A stretch of 43,326 nucleotides of DNA, taken from NCBI GenBank assembly GCA_003563055.1, contig PWSY01000074.1:1-43326 (forward strand), given 5' to 3'. Positions 32,992-43,205 of this stretch are shown in pieces. The notes beneath the pieces were generated by a model. It was given only the letters and a program-made list of their open reading frames with translations, was not told the DNA's origin and ran no database searches. The DNA is from Anaerolineaceae bacterium (GTDB taxonomy: Bacteria > Chloroflexota > Anaerolineae > Anaerolineales > Anaerolineaceae). Each line of letters starts with the position of its first letter. The first letter of the stretch is position 1. A program made the position numbers and the translations under genes.

Positions 32992-34484
32992 ACAATAATA
33001 ATAAACGGCGCACTTACTTTATCAGCGGCTTTTTTGTCTTGCTGCTGGTGTTGATCATTCTGGCGTGGCAAACCCTTGGAACCGCACCTTTTGTGCGAAC
33101 ATCCCTTTCAGGCCTGACTCTGGGGTCCCTCTTTTTTATGGTCGCGGCAGGGTTAACCTTGATTTTCGGTTTGATGGATGTATTAAATTTCGCCCATGGA
33201 TCGATGTTCATGCTTGGCGCTTACATGGGTTGGCAGTTTTATACCAATCCAACCTTCATTTTTGGTACAGCACCGCTCTGGCTGGCATTTGCCACGGGTG
33301 TTTTTCTGTTGCCAATCCTTAAACCCTTCTTAATCCGCCTTGAATTGAGTGAAAGCTGGCAGAATGCACTCCCCCGGCTAGCTTATGCCCTGATGGTTGT
33401 GTTTTTATTGATAGGTTTATTGGGGGTTAATATCATGGAAATGGCTGACACGGCCATGGTTGCCATTACGACCACTGTCGTTTCAAATCCGCTGAGTGAA
33501 ATTGGCCCACAAGAACCGATCTCTTCTTTCTGGATTCGACCATTAGCCCTCTTTCTGGCAGGTGCGATGACCGCTGTAGGCGCTTCAAAGCCAGGGAATA
33601 AAAAAGAATATGCGACAGATGAGAACCGTTCGAGAAATCTCATCATCCTGGCTTTTCTGATTATCACAACCATCATCCTGACCATTTTCAGGGAAGCATT
33701 ACCAGTTGCGGTTTTGTTGATGAATGGTAACTTGAGGTTTGCGCTGGCCATCCTGACCGCCGTTTTGTTTGGTTTTATGTTTGGTATGGTCATAGAAATC
33801 ACCTTTATCCGGCCACTGTATCAACGGCACATGTTTTCAATCCTGATGACTTTAGGCCTAGCCTTTGTCATCGGTGAAGTTGTGCACATACTGTGGTCAC
33901 CTCTTGCTTATCAGATGGTGCGGCCGCCATTTTTCGCCCAACCCGGGAAGGCTGAAACCGTTTGGGAATGGTTCCAAAATGGGAATGCAACCCTGAACGT
34001 ATTTGGCGTCACTTTTCCAACCTACCGCCTGTTCATTATTGTTTTAGGTCTTTTAATGTTTGTCTCCTTAATTATCCTGATGACTAAAACACGCATGGGG
34101 ATGATCATTCGGGCGGGTGTTCAGGATCCAGAAATGGTGGAAGCATTGGGGATCAATGTCAGGCAGGTGTTTACGCTTGTTTTTGCGTTGGGGGTGGCAA
34201 TGGCAGCTCTGGGTGGTATTGGTGCAGCACCGTTTATCCCAGTTCAGCCTTTGATGGGTGATCAATTCTTGATGCAAGGTTTTATCACAGTTGTGCTGGG
34301 TGGGATGGGCAGTTATATTGGTGCGTTTGTTGGCGCAATTACCTTGGGAATGGCCAGGGCTTTTGGAGATTATTTCGCGCTCCGGCTTTCGCTTTCACCT
34401 GCCATAGCTGAGGCATCGACTGTCATCATTATGATCATCGTGTTACTGGTTCGTCCATCGGGCCTGTTTGGCAAGAAGGAGTAA
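32988..34484 (+). CDS. livH: Liv-type permease, enlarged LivH
   Basis: 498 residues against about 300 in standard LivH. The N-terminal part (GLTLGSLFFMVAAGLTLIFGL, VLNFAHGSMFMLGAY) and the C-terminal half (MVIEITFIRPLYQRHMFSIL, GVQDPEMVEALGINV, VVLGGMGSYIGAFVGA, LLVRPSGLFGKKE) are normal LivH. Between them, about residues 90-255, is an insertion with roughly four extra hydrophobic segments (such as LAYALMVVFLLIGLLGVNIM and NLIILAFLIITTIIL). Forms the channel with LivM. Confidence 0.9.
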   Translation: MNNNNKRRTYFISGFFVLLLVLIILAWQTLGTAPFVRTSLSGLTLGSLFFMVAAGLTLIFGLMDVLNFAHGSMFMLGAYMGWQFYTNPTFIFGTAPLWLAFATGVFLLPILKPFLIRLELSESWQNALPRLAYALMVVFLLIGLLGVNIMEMADTAMVAITTTVVSNPLSEIGPQEPISSFWIRPLALFLAGAMTAVGASKPGNKKEYATDENRSRNLIILAFLIITTIILTIFREALPVAVLLMNGNLRFALAILTAVLFGFMFGMVIEITFIRPLYQRHMFSILMTLGLAFVIGEVVHILWSPLAYQMVRPPFFAQPGKAETVWEWFQNGNATLNVFGVTFPTYRLFIIVLGLLMFVSLIILMTKTRMGMIIRAGVQDPEMVEALGINVRQVFTLVFALGVAMAALGGIGAAPFIPVQPLMGDQFLMQGFITVVLGGMGSYIGAFVGAITLGMARAFGDYFALRLSLSPAIAEASTVIIMIIVLLVRPSGLFGKKE

Positions 34485-34487
34485 TTA

Positions 34488-35606
34488 ATGTCAGAGCATA
34501 AAATTCAACGTCGCATGACCATCCGAAACTTACTTCAGCGAGAAAAGGCGTTCCTGATATTCATTCTGCTCATGGTTGCTTTTCCATTTGTTTTAGGCAC
34601 AATTACCGGTACTGGTATCAACCACGGAGTAACAAAGTTCTGGCAAGGGCAGTTGATTGTCTTTTTTGTAATGGCTGTCGTTGCCATGAGTTATGATTTG
34701 TTAATTGGTTATTGTGGCATATTGTCCTTTGGACATGCTGCTTTTTTTGGGGCTGGGGCCTACACCACCGCGCTCTTATTCACCCATTGGGCACCGAGCT
34801 TTTCGACGAAGTATCGGATTTTCATACCTGGGGGTGGTGACATCACGGGGATCCTAATTTTTGCGTTTGTGATCCTGATGGCCGTTCTTGCCTCTGTCCT
34901 GGTTGGGCTGCTTTTCAGCGCAACTTCGGTCCGTCTAAAAGGGGCTTACTTTGCCATGTTAACCCTTGCTTTAGCTGAAGCGTTGCATATTCTTGCGAAG
35001 GCTTCTGACTTTATCAAGTGGACCGGGGCGGATGAGGGGCTCCATGGCGTTCCTGTGCCAGCCTGGATTAACCCTACCCAGTTCAGACCCCGCTTCTATT
35101 TTATAGCCCTTGTTTTTCTTTTCGTCAGCTATTTGTTTATTCGTCGCTTCACTAATTCTCCGGCTGGAAAGGTGATTATAGGCACCCGTGAAAATGAAGA
35201 ACGCGTGCGGATGATTGGGTATAATCCCGTAACTTACCGGACACTCACTTTTGTGGTTTCAGCTATCTTTGCAGGTCTTGCAGGGGCAATGTTTTCGATG
35301 TGGAACATGAGTGCCACCCATTCCATGACCTCAACCGTCATTACGGTCAACGCGTTGATCATGGTTATCCTGGGGGGTATGGGAACACTGGTGGGTGGGA
35401 TCGTCGGCGCAGGACTCCTGCAGGCATTCAGCCATTTCTTTTATGATTGGTTTGGCCCACGCTGGCCACTGATGTTCGGCTTGATTTTTATCATCAGTGT
35501 GTTGTTCTTCCCCTATGGGATTGTTGGCACATGGCGGTTAAAGCGGCTGCAGATTAAAGAGGGGTGGGCACGTTTGATCGCACTCCTGGCTGTAAAAAAG
35601 GAATGA
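34488..35606 (+). CDS. livM: Liv-type permease LivM
   Basis: 372 residues with about ten membrane helices. LivM marks: AMSYDLLIGYCGILSFGHAAFFGAGAY (in part), LKGAYFAMLTLALAEAL, RENEERVRMIGYN (EAA-like loop), VILGGMGTLVGGIVGAG, FFPYGIVGTWR. N-terminal basic tail of about 25 residues. Starts 3 nt after livH; a strong hairpin (35658-35693) follows 52 nt after its stop and ends the operon. Confidence 0.93.
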   Translation: MSEHKIQRRMTIRNLLQREKAFLIFILLMVAFPFVLGTITGTGINHGVTKFWQGQLIVFFVMAVVAMSYDLLIGYCGILSFGHAAFFGAGAYTTALLFTHWAPSFSTKYRIFIPGGGDITGILIFAFVILMAVLASVLVGLLFSATSVRLKGAYFAMLTLALAEALHILAKASDFIKWTGADEGLHGVPVPAWINPTQFRPRFYFIALVFLFVSYLFIRRFTNSPAGKVIIGTRENEERVRMIGYNPVTYRTLTFVVSAIFAGLAGAMFSMWNMSATHSMTSTVITVNALIMVILGGMGTLVGGIVGAGLLQAFSHFFYDWFGPRWPLMFGLIFIISVLFFPYGIVGTWRLKRLQIKEGWARLIALLAVKKE

Positions 35607-35657
35607 TCCCGGCACGCCAATACCTCAACTCGCGGTTGAAGGTTTTTCCTGAATCTA

Positions 35658-35693
35658 ACTACAAGGTATCTCTGGCCAGTGGTACCTTGTAGT
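35658..35693 (+). terminator. Terminator-like hairpin after livM
   Basis: Perfect 11-bp stem ACTACAAGGTA/TACCTTGTAGT enclosing 14 nt. It is followed by ATTAAGCTTTCATTCC, only moderately U-rich. It separates the transport operon from the rpoB promoters. Confidence 0.6.
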
Positions 35694-35727
35694 ATTAAGC
35701 TTTCATTCCAGTTTGGCATGTAAGTAA

Positions 35728-35756
35728 TTGAATAATATTTGAGAAAGGGTTATAAT
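35728..35756 (+). promoter_or_regulatory. rpoB promoter P1
   Basis: -35 TTGAAT (35728-35733), exactly 17-bp spacer, -10 TATAAT (35751-35756). Would start about 175 nt upstream of the rpoB ATG. Confidence 0.7.
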
Positions 35757-35830
35757 GTTTTTTGGGTAAGGTGTTCGAAGATTATATTTTTGAAAAATTA
35801 ACGGCATTACCTTAAAATTCGCAATTTCGC

Positions 35831-35859
35831 TTGACTCTCATTTCTCAATTTGTTATAAT
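35831..35859 (+). promoter_or_regulatory. rpoB promoter P2
   Basis: -35 TTGACT (35831-35836), 17-bp spacer, -10 TATAAT (35854-35859): 11 of 12 consensus bases. Predicted start near 35866; the short leader contains a small GCGC-TTC-GCGC hairpin. Expected to be the main rpoB promoter. Confidence 0.82.
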
Positions 35860-35938
35860 GACAACTTGCGCTTCGCGCCAGTTTGCGCGTTTAAGTACAA
35901 AAAATTTATGTCAATTCCCGGCAACCCAGGAGTTTTGC

Positions 35939-38900
35939 ATGGCAAATTTATTGCCCACCAAATCATACAGACGCATTCCCGTTGGATTAGAGTTACCAAA
36001 ATTAATACAAGTGCAAATGGATTCCTTTGCGCGATTGAAGCGAGAAGGGTTTCAAAATTTATTTTCAGAAATATCACCGATTGAATCATATAACCAGGGC
36101 ATGCAGCTATATTTTCCTAGTGGGGATGCCTTTTCAAAAGAATGGGGCTTAAAGTTTTGGTATGAGGACCCTAAGAACACCATTGAGGAGTGTCTAGAGC
36201 GTGACTTGACTTATGCTTCACCGCTCTATGTTACCGTGTTGCTGAAGGGCAAAGAAGTGCCGGAGCCAATCAAACAAGACTTGTTCCTGGGTGATTTCCC
36301 AGAGATGACTCCTAAGGGCACCTTCATTATTAACGGCACCGAACGGGTGGTTGTTAACCAATTGATCCGTTCACCAGGCGTATATTTTGAGCGAGAAGTT
36401 GATCGAGCCACCGGGCGTTTCTTGTCCACGGCGAAATTGATCCCGGATCGGGGTGCCTGGATGGAGTTAGAGACCCGCAAGAATGACTACCTCATCATCA
36501 AATTTAATCGAAAACGAACCACGCCCATCACCATTTTCCTGCGCGCTTTGGCTTTAGTGGATGATGGCATGGATGGAGAAAGCCCGATTAAGACTGGGAC
36601 TGATGAAGAGCTGATAGAGATCTTCAAAGATGTTGACAATGTCACAGATCGGCTTTTTATTCCTTCATCGATCAACCAGGAACCTGAATGGGACCTGGAA
36701 GATGGCAAAACCGTTGCGGAAGCTGCCCTGATCGAGTTCTTCAAGAGGTTGCGTCCAGGTGACCCACCAACATTGGATAATGCGAAGGACTTCTTAGAAG
36801 AACAGCTTTTTGATATACGGCGATATGACCTTGAGCGTGTTGGTCGTTATAAATTGAATCAGAAGTTGGATCAGGAAATTTCCATCAATCATCGAACAAT
36901 TACTAAATTGGATATTATCCAGATTGTAAAGCGGATGATTCAGATCAATAACGGCATTGAGCCCGGTGACGATATCGATCATCTTGGGAATCGACGCATC
37001 AAAACCGTTGGCGAGCTGATCCAAAACAAACTGCGAGTCGGCTTGCGACGGATGGAGCGAGTTATCCGTGAACGGATGTCCATCCGAGACCAGGACCAGG
37101 TTTCACCAACCAGCTTGGTGAACATCCGCCCAGTTGTGGCATCCCTGAGGGAGTTCTTTGGCTCAAGTCAGCTTTCTCAGTTCATGGAAGAAACCAATCC
37201 CCTAGCAGAATTACGTCATAAACGAACGCTTTCGGCATTAGGTCCGGGTGGCTTACGGCGTGAACGAGCTGGTTTTGATGTGCGTGATGTTCACCATTCC
37301 CACTACGGACGAATCTGCCCAATTGAGACCCCAGAAGGCCCAAATATTGGCCTGATCGGTCGTATGGCGACCTACGCAACGGTTAATGAATATGGGTTCC
37401 TTGAGACTCCTTATCGCAAGGTAATTAAATCCTTGAAGCCAACGGATGATCTTGTGGGGCGTCAATTACGGGAAGACATCATTGACCCGAAGACTGAAAA
37501 AGTAATTGCTGAAAGTGGTGTCCGTATCACCGAAGATCTGGAAAAAGTCCTTTCCAAGCTTGACCGGGATGTGATCCTGGTGACACCATTTGTGAGTGAT
37601 GAATATTATTACCTTTCTGCTGACAAAGAAGATAAATTTGTGGTTGCACAGGCAAACGCGCCTATTGATGAAAACCGTGAATTTGTTCGACGGGTTTCCT
37701 GTCGATATCACTCAGGTTTCAGATACACAACTGCGGAAGAAATCGATTTTATGGATGTCGCTCCGCTGCAAATAGTGGGCGTCAGTGCTGCCTTAATTCC
37801 TTTCCTTGAACATGATGATGCCAACCGTGCTTTAATGGGGTCGAATATGATGGCTCAGGCAGTGCCTTTAGTCCGCCCTGAGATTCCAATAATCTCGACC
37901 GGGATGGAAGCCTATTCTGCGACTGACTCAGGCCAGCTTGTGGTTGCTGAGGAGGACGGCGAAGTGGTTTCTGTGACTGGACGTTCCATTCAAGTCCGCG
38001 AGGCTGATGGAAACATCCGTACTTATATCCTTCAGAAATATCGTCGATCAAATCAATCGACCTGTATTGATCAACGGCCGGCAGTGATCAAAGGTCAAAA
38101 GATCAGAAAAGGTCAAATAATTGGAGATTCCTCTTCATCTGTTGATGGAAACCTGGCACTGGGACAAAATGTCCTGGTTGCCTTTCTGTCTTGGGAGGGG
38201 GGCAACTTTGAAGATGCGATCTTGATTTCGGAGAAGTTGGTTCAGGAGGATCGTTACACCTCTGTTCATATTGAGAAGCACGAGGTTGAAGCACGAGACA
38301 CAAAACTTGGGCCGGAAGAAATCACCAGGGATATTCCCAATGTGGGTGAGGAAGCGATTCGCCATCTCGATGAAATGGGCATTATCCGTATCGGCGCTGA
38401 GGTAGGCCCTAATGATATCCTGGTTGGGAAAATTACACCCAAGGGTGAAAAAGAATTAACCCCTGAAGAGAGATTGCTGCGGGCTATTTTTGGTGAGAAG
38501 TCACGGGATGTGAAGGACACGTCACTACGCATGCCCCATGGTGAGCATGGAATTGTAGTCGATGTAAGGGTGTTTACCCGAGAAGAGAATTCGGATCTCA
38601 AAGCAGGTGTAGACATCATGGTTCGTGTGTCTGTGGCACAACGTCGAAAAGTCACCGAAGGGGATAAGATGGCCGGTAGACACGGGAACAAAGGTGTGAT
38701 TTCGCTGGTCGTTCCGGTTGAAGATATGCCTTTCCTCGATAACGGCCGTCCAATTGATGTGATTCTCAATCCATTAAGCGTGCCAGGCCGGATGAACCTC
38801 GGTCAGCTGCTCGAGGTGCATTTGGGTTGGGCTGCCGAAAGGCTAGCTTTCCGGGCGATAACCCCGGTGTTTGATGGCGCTACTGAGCATGAAATTGAGG

Positions 38901-39841
38901 CGGAGCTTGCCCGTGCTTGGATGATTGATTATGCCTGGGATGTAACAGCTGATAGGGCCTGGGAGTGGTTACACGAGCAAACTTATGACCCCGAAGCCAT
39001 CCGGGATGATGAAGAGGTTCGGTTGCTCTATTTAGAAGAATGGCTCAGCGATCGAGATTACGACATATACGAGATGGCCGCAAGCCAAAGCTATGCTCGC
39101 CGGGTGACAATGCGAGAGTGGCTGCGTGATGAGGGCTACGATCCAGATGGTGTCACGGCTTTTGAGGATGAAGAAATTCCAATCTCTGAGAGAAGTGACC
39201 AGGATACACGTGCCATCGAGGCATGTCTCAGGTTATGGATCAAGAGTTTTGGTATCAAAATCAGCGAAAACCTGGCAGGCAAAGAACTGCAAGCAAAGGC
39301 ACGCGAGGTCATGAAACAGGTTGATAAACCGATTCCGACGATAGGCAAACAAAAGCTGCGTGATGGCAAAACAGGTGACTATTACGACCATCCTGTCACT
39401 GTTGGTTTGATGACTGTCTTAAAATTGCACCACCTTGTTGAAGACAAAGTTCATGCCCGTTCGACAGGCCCTTACAGCCTTGTGACACAGCAACCCCTAG
39501 GCGGTAAAGCCCAATTCGGCGGCCAGCGATTTGGTGAGATGGAAGTTTGGGCGCTTGAGGCATATGGCGCCGCGTTTACATTGCAAGAGATGTTAACGGT
39601 TAAGTCGGATGATGTTGTCGGTCGTGTCAACACCTATGAATCGATCGTGAAGGGTGAGCCAATCGAAGACCCTGGCATTCCAGCGGCCTTTAAGGTATTG
39701 GTAAAAGAGATGCAGAGCCTGGGTCTCGCGATCGAGGCAGTGCTGGAGAACGGTGAGATTGTCAGTTTTGGTAAGGATGAAGACAAAGCGAAAATGCCAA
39801 ACACACCGACGGGTCTGATCAGCATCGGCAGGGATATCTAA
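35939..39841 (+). CDS. rpoB: RNA polymerase beta subunit
   Basis: 1300 residues. Core transcription enzyme subunit. Canonical segments: [23 protein letters not shown] (rifampicin region, in part), [74 protein letters not shown] 35939 chosen for AGGAG 6 nt upstream; the frame is open further upstream but would run over promoter P2. Between [13 protein letters not shown] (to ~990) and [13 protein letters not shown] (from ~1137) lies an insertion of about 145 residues where E. coli has about a dozen, containing repeated EWL..(x)YD motifs. rpoC does not follow: the next gene is rpsL. Confidence 0.97.
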   Translation: MANLLPTKSYRRIPVGLELPKLIQVQMDSFARLKREGFQNLFSEISPIESYNQGMQLYFPSGDAFSKEWGLKFWYEDPKNTIEECLERDLTYASPLYVTVLLKGKEVPEPIKQDLFLGDFPEMTPKGTFIINGTERVVVNQLIRSPGVYFEREVDRATGRFLSTAKLIPDRGAWMELETRKNDYLIIKFNRKRTTPITIFLRALALVDDGMDGESPIKTGTDEELIEIFKDVDNVTDRLFIPSSINQEPEWDLEDGKTVAEAALIEFFKRLRPGDPPTLDNAKDFLEEQLFDIRRYDLERVGRYKLNQKLDQEISINHRTITKLDIIQIVKRMIQINNGIEPGDDIDHLGNRRIKTVGELIQNKLRVGLRRMERVIRERMSIRDQDQVSPTSLVNIRPVVASLREFFGSSQLSQFMEETNPLAELRHKRTLSALGPGGLRRERAGFDVRDVHHSHYGRICPIETPEGPNIGLIGRMATYATVNEYGFLETPYRKVIKSLKPTDDLVGRQLREDIIDPKTEKVIAESGVRITEDLEKVLSKLDRDVILVTPFVSDEYYYLSADKEDKFVVAQANAPIDENREFVRRVSCRYHSGFRYTTAEEIDFMDVAPLQIVGVSAALIPFLEHDDANRALMGSNMMAQAVPLVRPEIPIISTGMEAYSATDSGQLVVAEEDGEVVSVTGRSIQVREADGNIRTYILQKYRRSNQSTCIDQRPAVIKGQKIRKGQIIGDSSSSVDGNLALGQNVLVAFLSWEGGNFEDAILISEKLVQEDRYTSVHIEKHEVEARDTKLGPEEITRDIPNVGEEAIRHLDEMGIIRIGAEVGPNDILVGKITPKGEKELTPEERLLRAIFGEKSRDVKDTSLRMPHGEHGIVVDVRVFTREENSDLKAGVDIMVRVSVAQRRKVTEGDKMAGRHGNKGVISLVVPVEDMPFLDNGRPIDVILNPLSVPGRMNLGQLLEVHLGWAAERLAFRAITPVFDGATEHEIEAELARAWMIDYAWDVTADRAWEWLHEQTYDPEAIRDDEEVRLLYLEEWLSDRDYDIYEMAASQSYARRVTMREWLRDEGYDPDGVTAFEDEEIPISERSDQDTRAIEACLRLWIKSFGIKISENLAGKELQAKAREVMKQVDKPIPTIGKQKLRDGKTGDYYDHPVTVGLMTVLKLHHLVEDKVHARSTGPYSLVTQQPLGGKAQFGGQRFGEMEVWALEAYGAAFTLQEMLTVKSDDVVGRVNTYESIVKGEPIEDPGIPAAFKVLVKEMQSLGLAIEAVLENGEIVSFGKDEDKAKMPNTPTGLISIGRDI

Positions 39842-39871
39842 AGGGTGTGCATAAAGGCAGGTTTAATCGCC

Positions 39872-39900
39872 TTGACGCCCTCTGATACACATGGTAAAAT
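39872..39900 (+). promoter_or_regulatory. str operon promoter
   Basis: -35 TTGACG (39872-39877), 17-bp spacer, -10 TAAAAT (39895-39900). Start near 39907 gives a leader of about 140 nt before rpsL. A further TATAAT at 39928-39933 has no good -35. Confidence 0.65.
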
Positions 39901-39970
39901 CATCCTTCGTGACCTTCATACTGACCCTATAATCTCGGCCAGCTTTTGGAGGCAAAAATTTTATACTTGT

Positions 39971-40000
39971 AAGGCCATCTTGAAAGATGATGATGGCCTT
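39971..40000 (+). promoter_or_regulatory. Hairpin in the str operon leader
   Basis: 9-bp stem AAGGCCATC/GATGGCCTT; within it CATCTTGAAAGATG can form a competing smaller hairpin. Located 46 nt before the rpsL start. Could be an attenuator or protein-binding site; no U-tract follows, so simple termination is unlikely. Confidence 0.4.
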
Positions 40001-40046
40001 CATTATTGGAAGAAAATAGTATTTCGTTTTAGATTTGGAGGCAACT

Positions 40047-40463
40047 GTGCCAACGATCAACCAATTGATACGCAAAGGCCGAAAATCGAAAAGTAAGAAA
40101 AGTAAGTCTCCTGCGTTGCAATACACATACAACTCGGACAAACAAAAACGCATCCGGCAACCAAAAGGTGCGCCGCAGAAACGCGGTGTTTGTACGGTTG
40201 TACGTACAATGACCCCTAAAAAACCGAATTCCGCTCTACGGAAGATTGCCCGTGTCCGTCTGACAAACCATATGGAAGTCACGGCATATATTCCTGGCGA
40301 AGGGCATCAATTGCAGGAGCACTCTGTAGTGCTTGTGCGTGGTGGCCGTGTCAAGGACCTGCCTGGCGTTCGATATCATGTCGTCAGGGGCACACTGGAC
40401 TCAACTGGTGTTGAAGACCGCTCTCGCGGCCGCTCAAAGTACGGCGCTAAGAAGCCTAAGTAA
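40047..40463 (+). CDS. rpsL: Ribosomal protein uS12
   Basis: 138 residues from GTG ([11 protein letters not shown] follows), with GGAGG 5 nt upstream; the frame is open 12 nt further back but the family start is here. Conserved [19 protein letters not shown] and [17 protein letters not shown]; both Lys of the decoding-site loops (streptomycin sites) are wild type. A ~13-residue insertion near the N-terminus ([13 protein letters not shown]) is the long form found in many non-enteric bacteria. First gene of rpsL-rpsG-fusA-tuf. Confidence 0.97.
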   Translation: MPTINQLIRKGRKSKSKKSKSPALQYTYNSDKQKRIRQPKGAPQKRGVCTVVRTMTPKKPNSALRKIARVRLTNHMEVTAYIPGEGHQLQEHSVVLVRGGRVKDLPGVRYHVVRGTLDSTGVEDRSRGRSKYGAKKPK

Positions 40464-40493
40464 CCAGTCAATCCATAAATTTTTCTTTTTAAT

Positions 40494-40547
40494 TAGGGCG
40501 AAGCATTTTAACCGGTATACAGGGTATTGTGCAAATGTTTTGCCCTA
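40494..40547 (+). promoter_or_regulatory. Long stem-loop between rpsL and rpsG
   Basis: 15-bp stem TAGGGCGAAGCATTT/AAATGTTTTGCCCTA (two G-U pairs) with a 24-nt loop, followed by GTTTATTTTTTG. In E. coli, S7 binds the rpsL-rpsG intercistronic RNA to repress its own operon; this structure is at the same place. It could alternatively be a leaky terminator because of the U-rich tail. Confidence 0.55.
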
Positions 40548-40578
40548 GTTTATTTTTTGAGTGATGTAAGGAGTAAGT

Positions 40579-41049
40579 ATGGCGCGTAGATATACACCAG
40601 AGAAACGAGAAATCTTTCCTGACGTTCGCTATAACCGTGTTGAAATTCAGGAAATGATTAATCGGATCATGCTCAAAGGCAAGAAAAGCACTGCTGAACG
40701 GCAGTTGTATGATGCCTTGGACTTAATTGAAGAGCGCACAGGCAAAGACCCGCTCGAGACATTTGATGCTGCCATCAAAAATGTTTCACCCTTAATGGAA
40801 GTGCGCCCACGCCGTGTGGGTGGCGCTACCTACCAGGTGCCAATGGAAGTGGACCCCAGCCGCAGGAAGTATCTGGCCATGCGGTGGATAATCACTGCCT
40901 CACGCCAACGGCCGGGCAAATCCTTTGCAGAAAAATTGGCTAATGAGTTGATGGATGCGGCAACCAATTCTGGAGCCGCCTATCGGCGTCGCGAAGAAGC
41001 GCATCGTATGGCTGAGGCCAACCGTGCCTTCTCCCACTTCCGAATTTAG
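40579..41049 (+). CDS. rpsG: Ribosomal protein uS7
   Basis: 156 residues, normal length. Begins MARRYTPEKREIFPDVRYN; has MLKGKKSTAERQLYDALD, VRPRRVGGATYQVPMEV, AMRWIITASRQRPGKSFAEKL (shown in part) and ANRAFSHFRI at the end. Binds 16S rRNA 3' domain and is the classical repressor of the str operon. AAGGAG lies 7 nt before the ATG. Confidence 0.97.
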   Translation: MARRYTPEKREIFPDVRYNRVEIQEMINRIMLKGKKSTAERQLYDALDLIEERTGKDPLETFDAAIKNVSPLMEVRPRRVGGATYQVPMEVDPSRRKYLAMRWIITASRQRPGKSFAEKLANELMDAATNSGAAYRRREEAHRMAEANRAFSHFRI

Positions 41050-41088
41050 GCTGTCTATTTATTCTCGCCGGGATGGGAAGCTGATTTT

Positions 41089-43164
41089 ATGACCAAACAA
41101 GATTATCCGCTTGAACAATACCGCAACATTGGTATTATCGCGCATATTGATGCCGGTAAAACCACAACAACTGAGCGGATTCTGTTCTATACTGGTCGTA
41201 CTTATCGCCTGGGGTCCGTTGACGATGGGACCACTGTCACGGATTGGATGGAGCAAGAACGAGAACGGGGGATTACGATAGTCTCTGCAGCGGTAACAGC
41301 CTTCTGGAAAGACCATAAGATCAATATTATCGACACCCCAGGTCATATTGACTTTACTGCCGAAGTTCAACGCTCCTTACGGGTTTTGGACGGCGGCATT
41401 GTGGTGTTTGACGCCGTGCAGGGTGTGGAACCCCAGAGTGAAACGGTATGGCGGCAGGCAAACCTCTATGGTGTTCCCAGAATTTGTTTCGCCAATAAGA
41501 TGGACCGCGTGGGCGCGTCCTATGATCAGACTATTCAATCAATTCACGACCGTCTTGGCTCGAATCCATTGGCCATGCAAGTGCCTATTGGCCGTGAGGA
41601 TACTTTCTCCGGCGTGGGTGATTTGTTGACAGAACAAGCCATAATTTTCGAAGACGAACTTGGTAGTGAGCCTCATTATGATGCAATCCCTTCCCAACTG
41701 GTTGAGATCGTCAAAGTAAAACGAGCTGAATTGATTGAGCGAATCGTCGAATTAGATGATGAGATGACCATGAAGTTTCTGGAAGGGGAGCCGTTGACCC
41801 TTGAAGAATTGAAGGCAACGCTTCGAAAAGGGGTGCTTGACAACAAAATTGCACCAGTATTTTGTGGCTCATCCTTAAAGAATAAAGGCGTGCAACTCTT
41901 GCTGGATGCGGTGGTGGATTATTTGCCCTCACCTCTGGAAGTCCCCGATGTGATTGGGATGCATCCAAAAACAGAGGAAACGCTTACCAGATCTCCTGAG
42001 CCAGACGCGCCCATGTCTGCGCTTGTGTTTAAGATCGTCACTGATCCTTATGTGGGACGATTGGCCTACATCCGGATCTATTCTGGCACATTGAAGAAAG
42101 GTTCCACGTACCTCAATGCCACCCAGAGTTCTAAAGAACGGGTTGGGCGGTTGTTACGTATGTATGCAGATCGGCGTGATGATGTTGAGGAGATATCAGC
42201 TGGGGACATCGGCGCAATTTTAGGGCTGAAGCAGAGCTACACTGGTGATACATTGAGTGATCCTTCCAACCCAATTTTGTTGGAAAATATCTCTTTCCCG
42301 GAACCAGTTATTTCTGTAGCCATTGAGCCAAAAACAGTGGCAGACCAGGACAAAATGGGGATTGCCTTACAGAAATTGGCTGAAGAAGACCCGACTTTTA
42401 AAGTGCGGCAGGATGAAGAAACAGGCCAGACGATTATTTCAGGCATGGGTGAGTTGCATCTGGATATTTTGGTAGATAGGATGCTGCGCGAATTCAAGGT
42501 GCAGGCTAATGTGGGCAATCCGCGGGTTGCTTATCACGAGACGATTACCCGGACAGTGCCTGAAGTGGATTATAAATTTGTCAAGCAAACCGGTGGACAT
42601 GGCCAATATGGACATGTGGTTTTAAGGTTGGAGCCGCTTGAAAGTGGATCAGGTTTTGTTTTTGAAGAGCAGATTCGCGGGGGTTCTGTTCCTAGGGAAT
42701 ATATCCCTGCAGTTGAAAAAGGCGTTTTGGAAGCGGTCGAGAGCGGTGTTGTCTCTGGATACCCGATGACGGATCTAAAGGTGACGTTGCTGGATGGATC
42801 CTTCCATGAGGTCGATTCAAGTGATATGGCTTTTCGTATGGCAGCAATATTTGCGTTTCGTGAAGGTGCACCCAGGGGAAAGCCTGTATTACTTGAACCG
42901 ATTATGAAGGTTGAAGTGGTTGTGCCTGAAGATCACACTGGCGAAGTATTGGGTCAAATTAATACCCGGCATGGGAATGTGATGGGCATGGATGTGCGAC
43001 CTGGAAATGCCCAGGCTATCAGTGCAGAAGTGCCGCTGGCAGAAATGTTTGGCTATGCCACAGAGCTGCGGTCTGCAACTAAGGGGAGAGGCGTGTTTAC
43101 AATGGAATTTGACCATTACGCGCCGGTTTCAGAAGCTGTTAAGAAGAAGTTATTGGGTTTATAG
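41089..43164 (+). CDS. fusA: Elongation factor G
   Basis: 691 residues. Translocation GTPase: G1 AHIDAGKTT (18-26), switch I RGITI, G3 DTPGHIDF, G4 NKMD, then domain II, domain IV with the typical [12 protein letters not shown], and C-terminal domain V ([20 protein letters not shown]). The ATG lies 39 nt after rpsG; ribosome site GGGATGGGAAG is weak. A single canonical EF-G without insertions. Confidence 0.97.
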   Translation: MTKQDYPLEQYRNIGIIAHIDAGKTTTTERILFYTGRTYRLGSVDDGTTVTDWMEQERERGITIVSAAVTAFWKDHKINIIDTPGHIDFTAEVQRSLRVLDGGIVVFDAVQGVEPQSETVWRQANLYGVPRICFANKMDRVGASYDQTIQSIHDRLGSNPLAMQVPIGREDTFSGVGDLLTEQAIIFEDELGSEPHYDAIPSQLVEIVKVKRAELIERIVELDDEMTMKFLEGEPLTLEELKATLRKGVLDNKIAPVFCGSSLKNKGVQLLLDAVVDYLPSPLEVPDVIGMHPKTEETLTRSPEPDAPMSALVFKIVTDPYVGRLAYIRIYSGTLKKGSTYLNATQSSKERVGRLLRMYADRRDDVEEISAGDIGAILGLKQSYTGDTLSDPSNPILLENISFPEPVISVAIEPKTVADQDKMGIALQKLAEEDPTFKVRQDEETGQTIISGMGELHLDILVDRMLREFKVQANVGNPRVAYHETITRTVPEVDYKFVKQTGGHGQYGHVVLRLEPLESGSGFVFEEQIRGGSVPREYIPAVEKGVLEAVESGVVSGYPMTDLKVTLLDGSFHEVDSSDMAFRMAAIFAFREGAPRGKPVLLEPIMKVEVVVPEDHTGEVLGQINTRHGNVMGMDVRPGNAQAISAEVPLAEMFGYATELRSATKGRGVFTMEFDHYAPVSEAVKKKLLGL

Positions 43165-43205
43165 ACACTAGATATTTTTATTAAATTGAGGAGTATTTTA
43201 TAACA

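Noticed and set aside
35831-35938. 36-codon upstream extension of rpoB
   Set aside because: It would start on promoter P2; the ATG at 35939 has a good ribosome site and the normal RpoB N-terminus.
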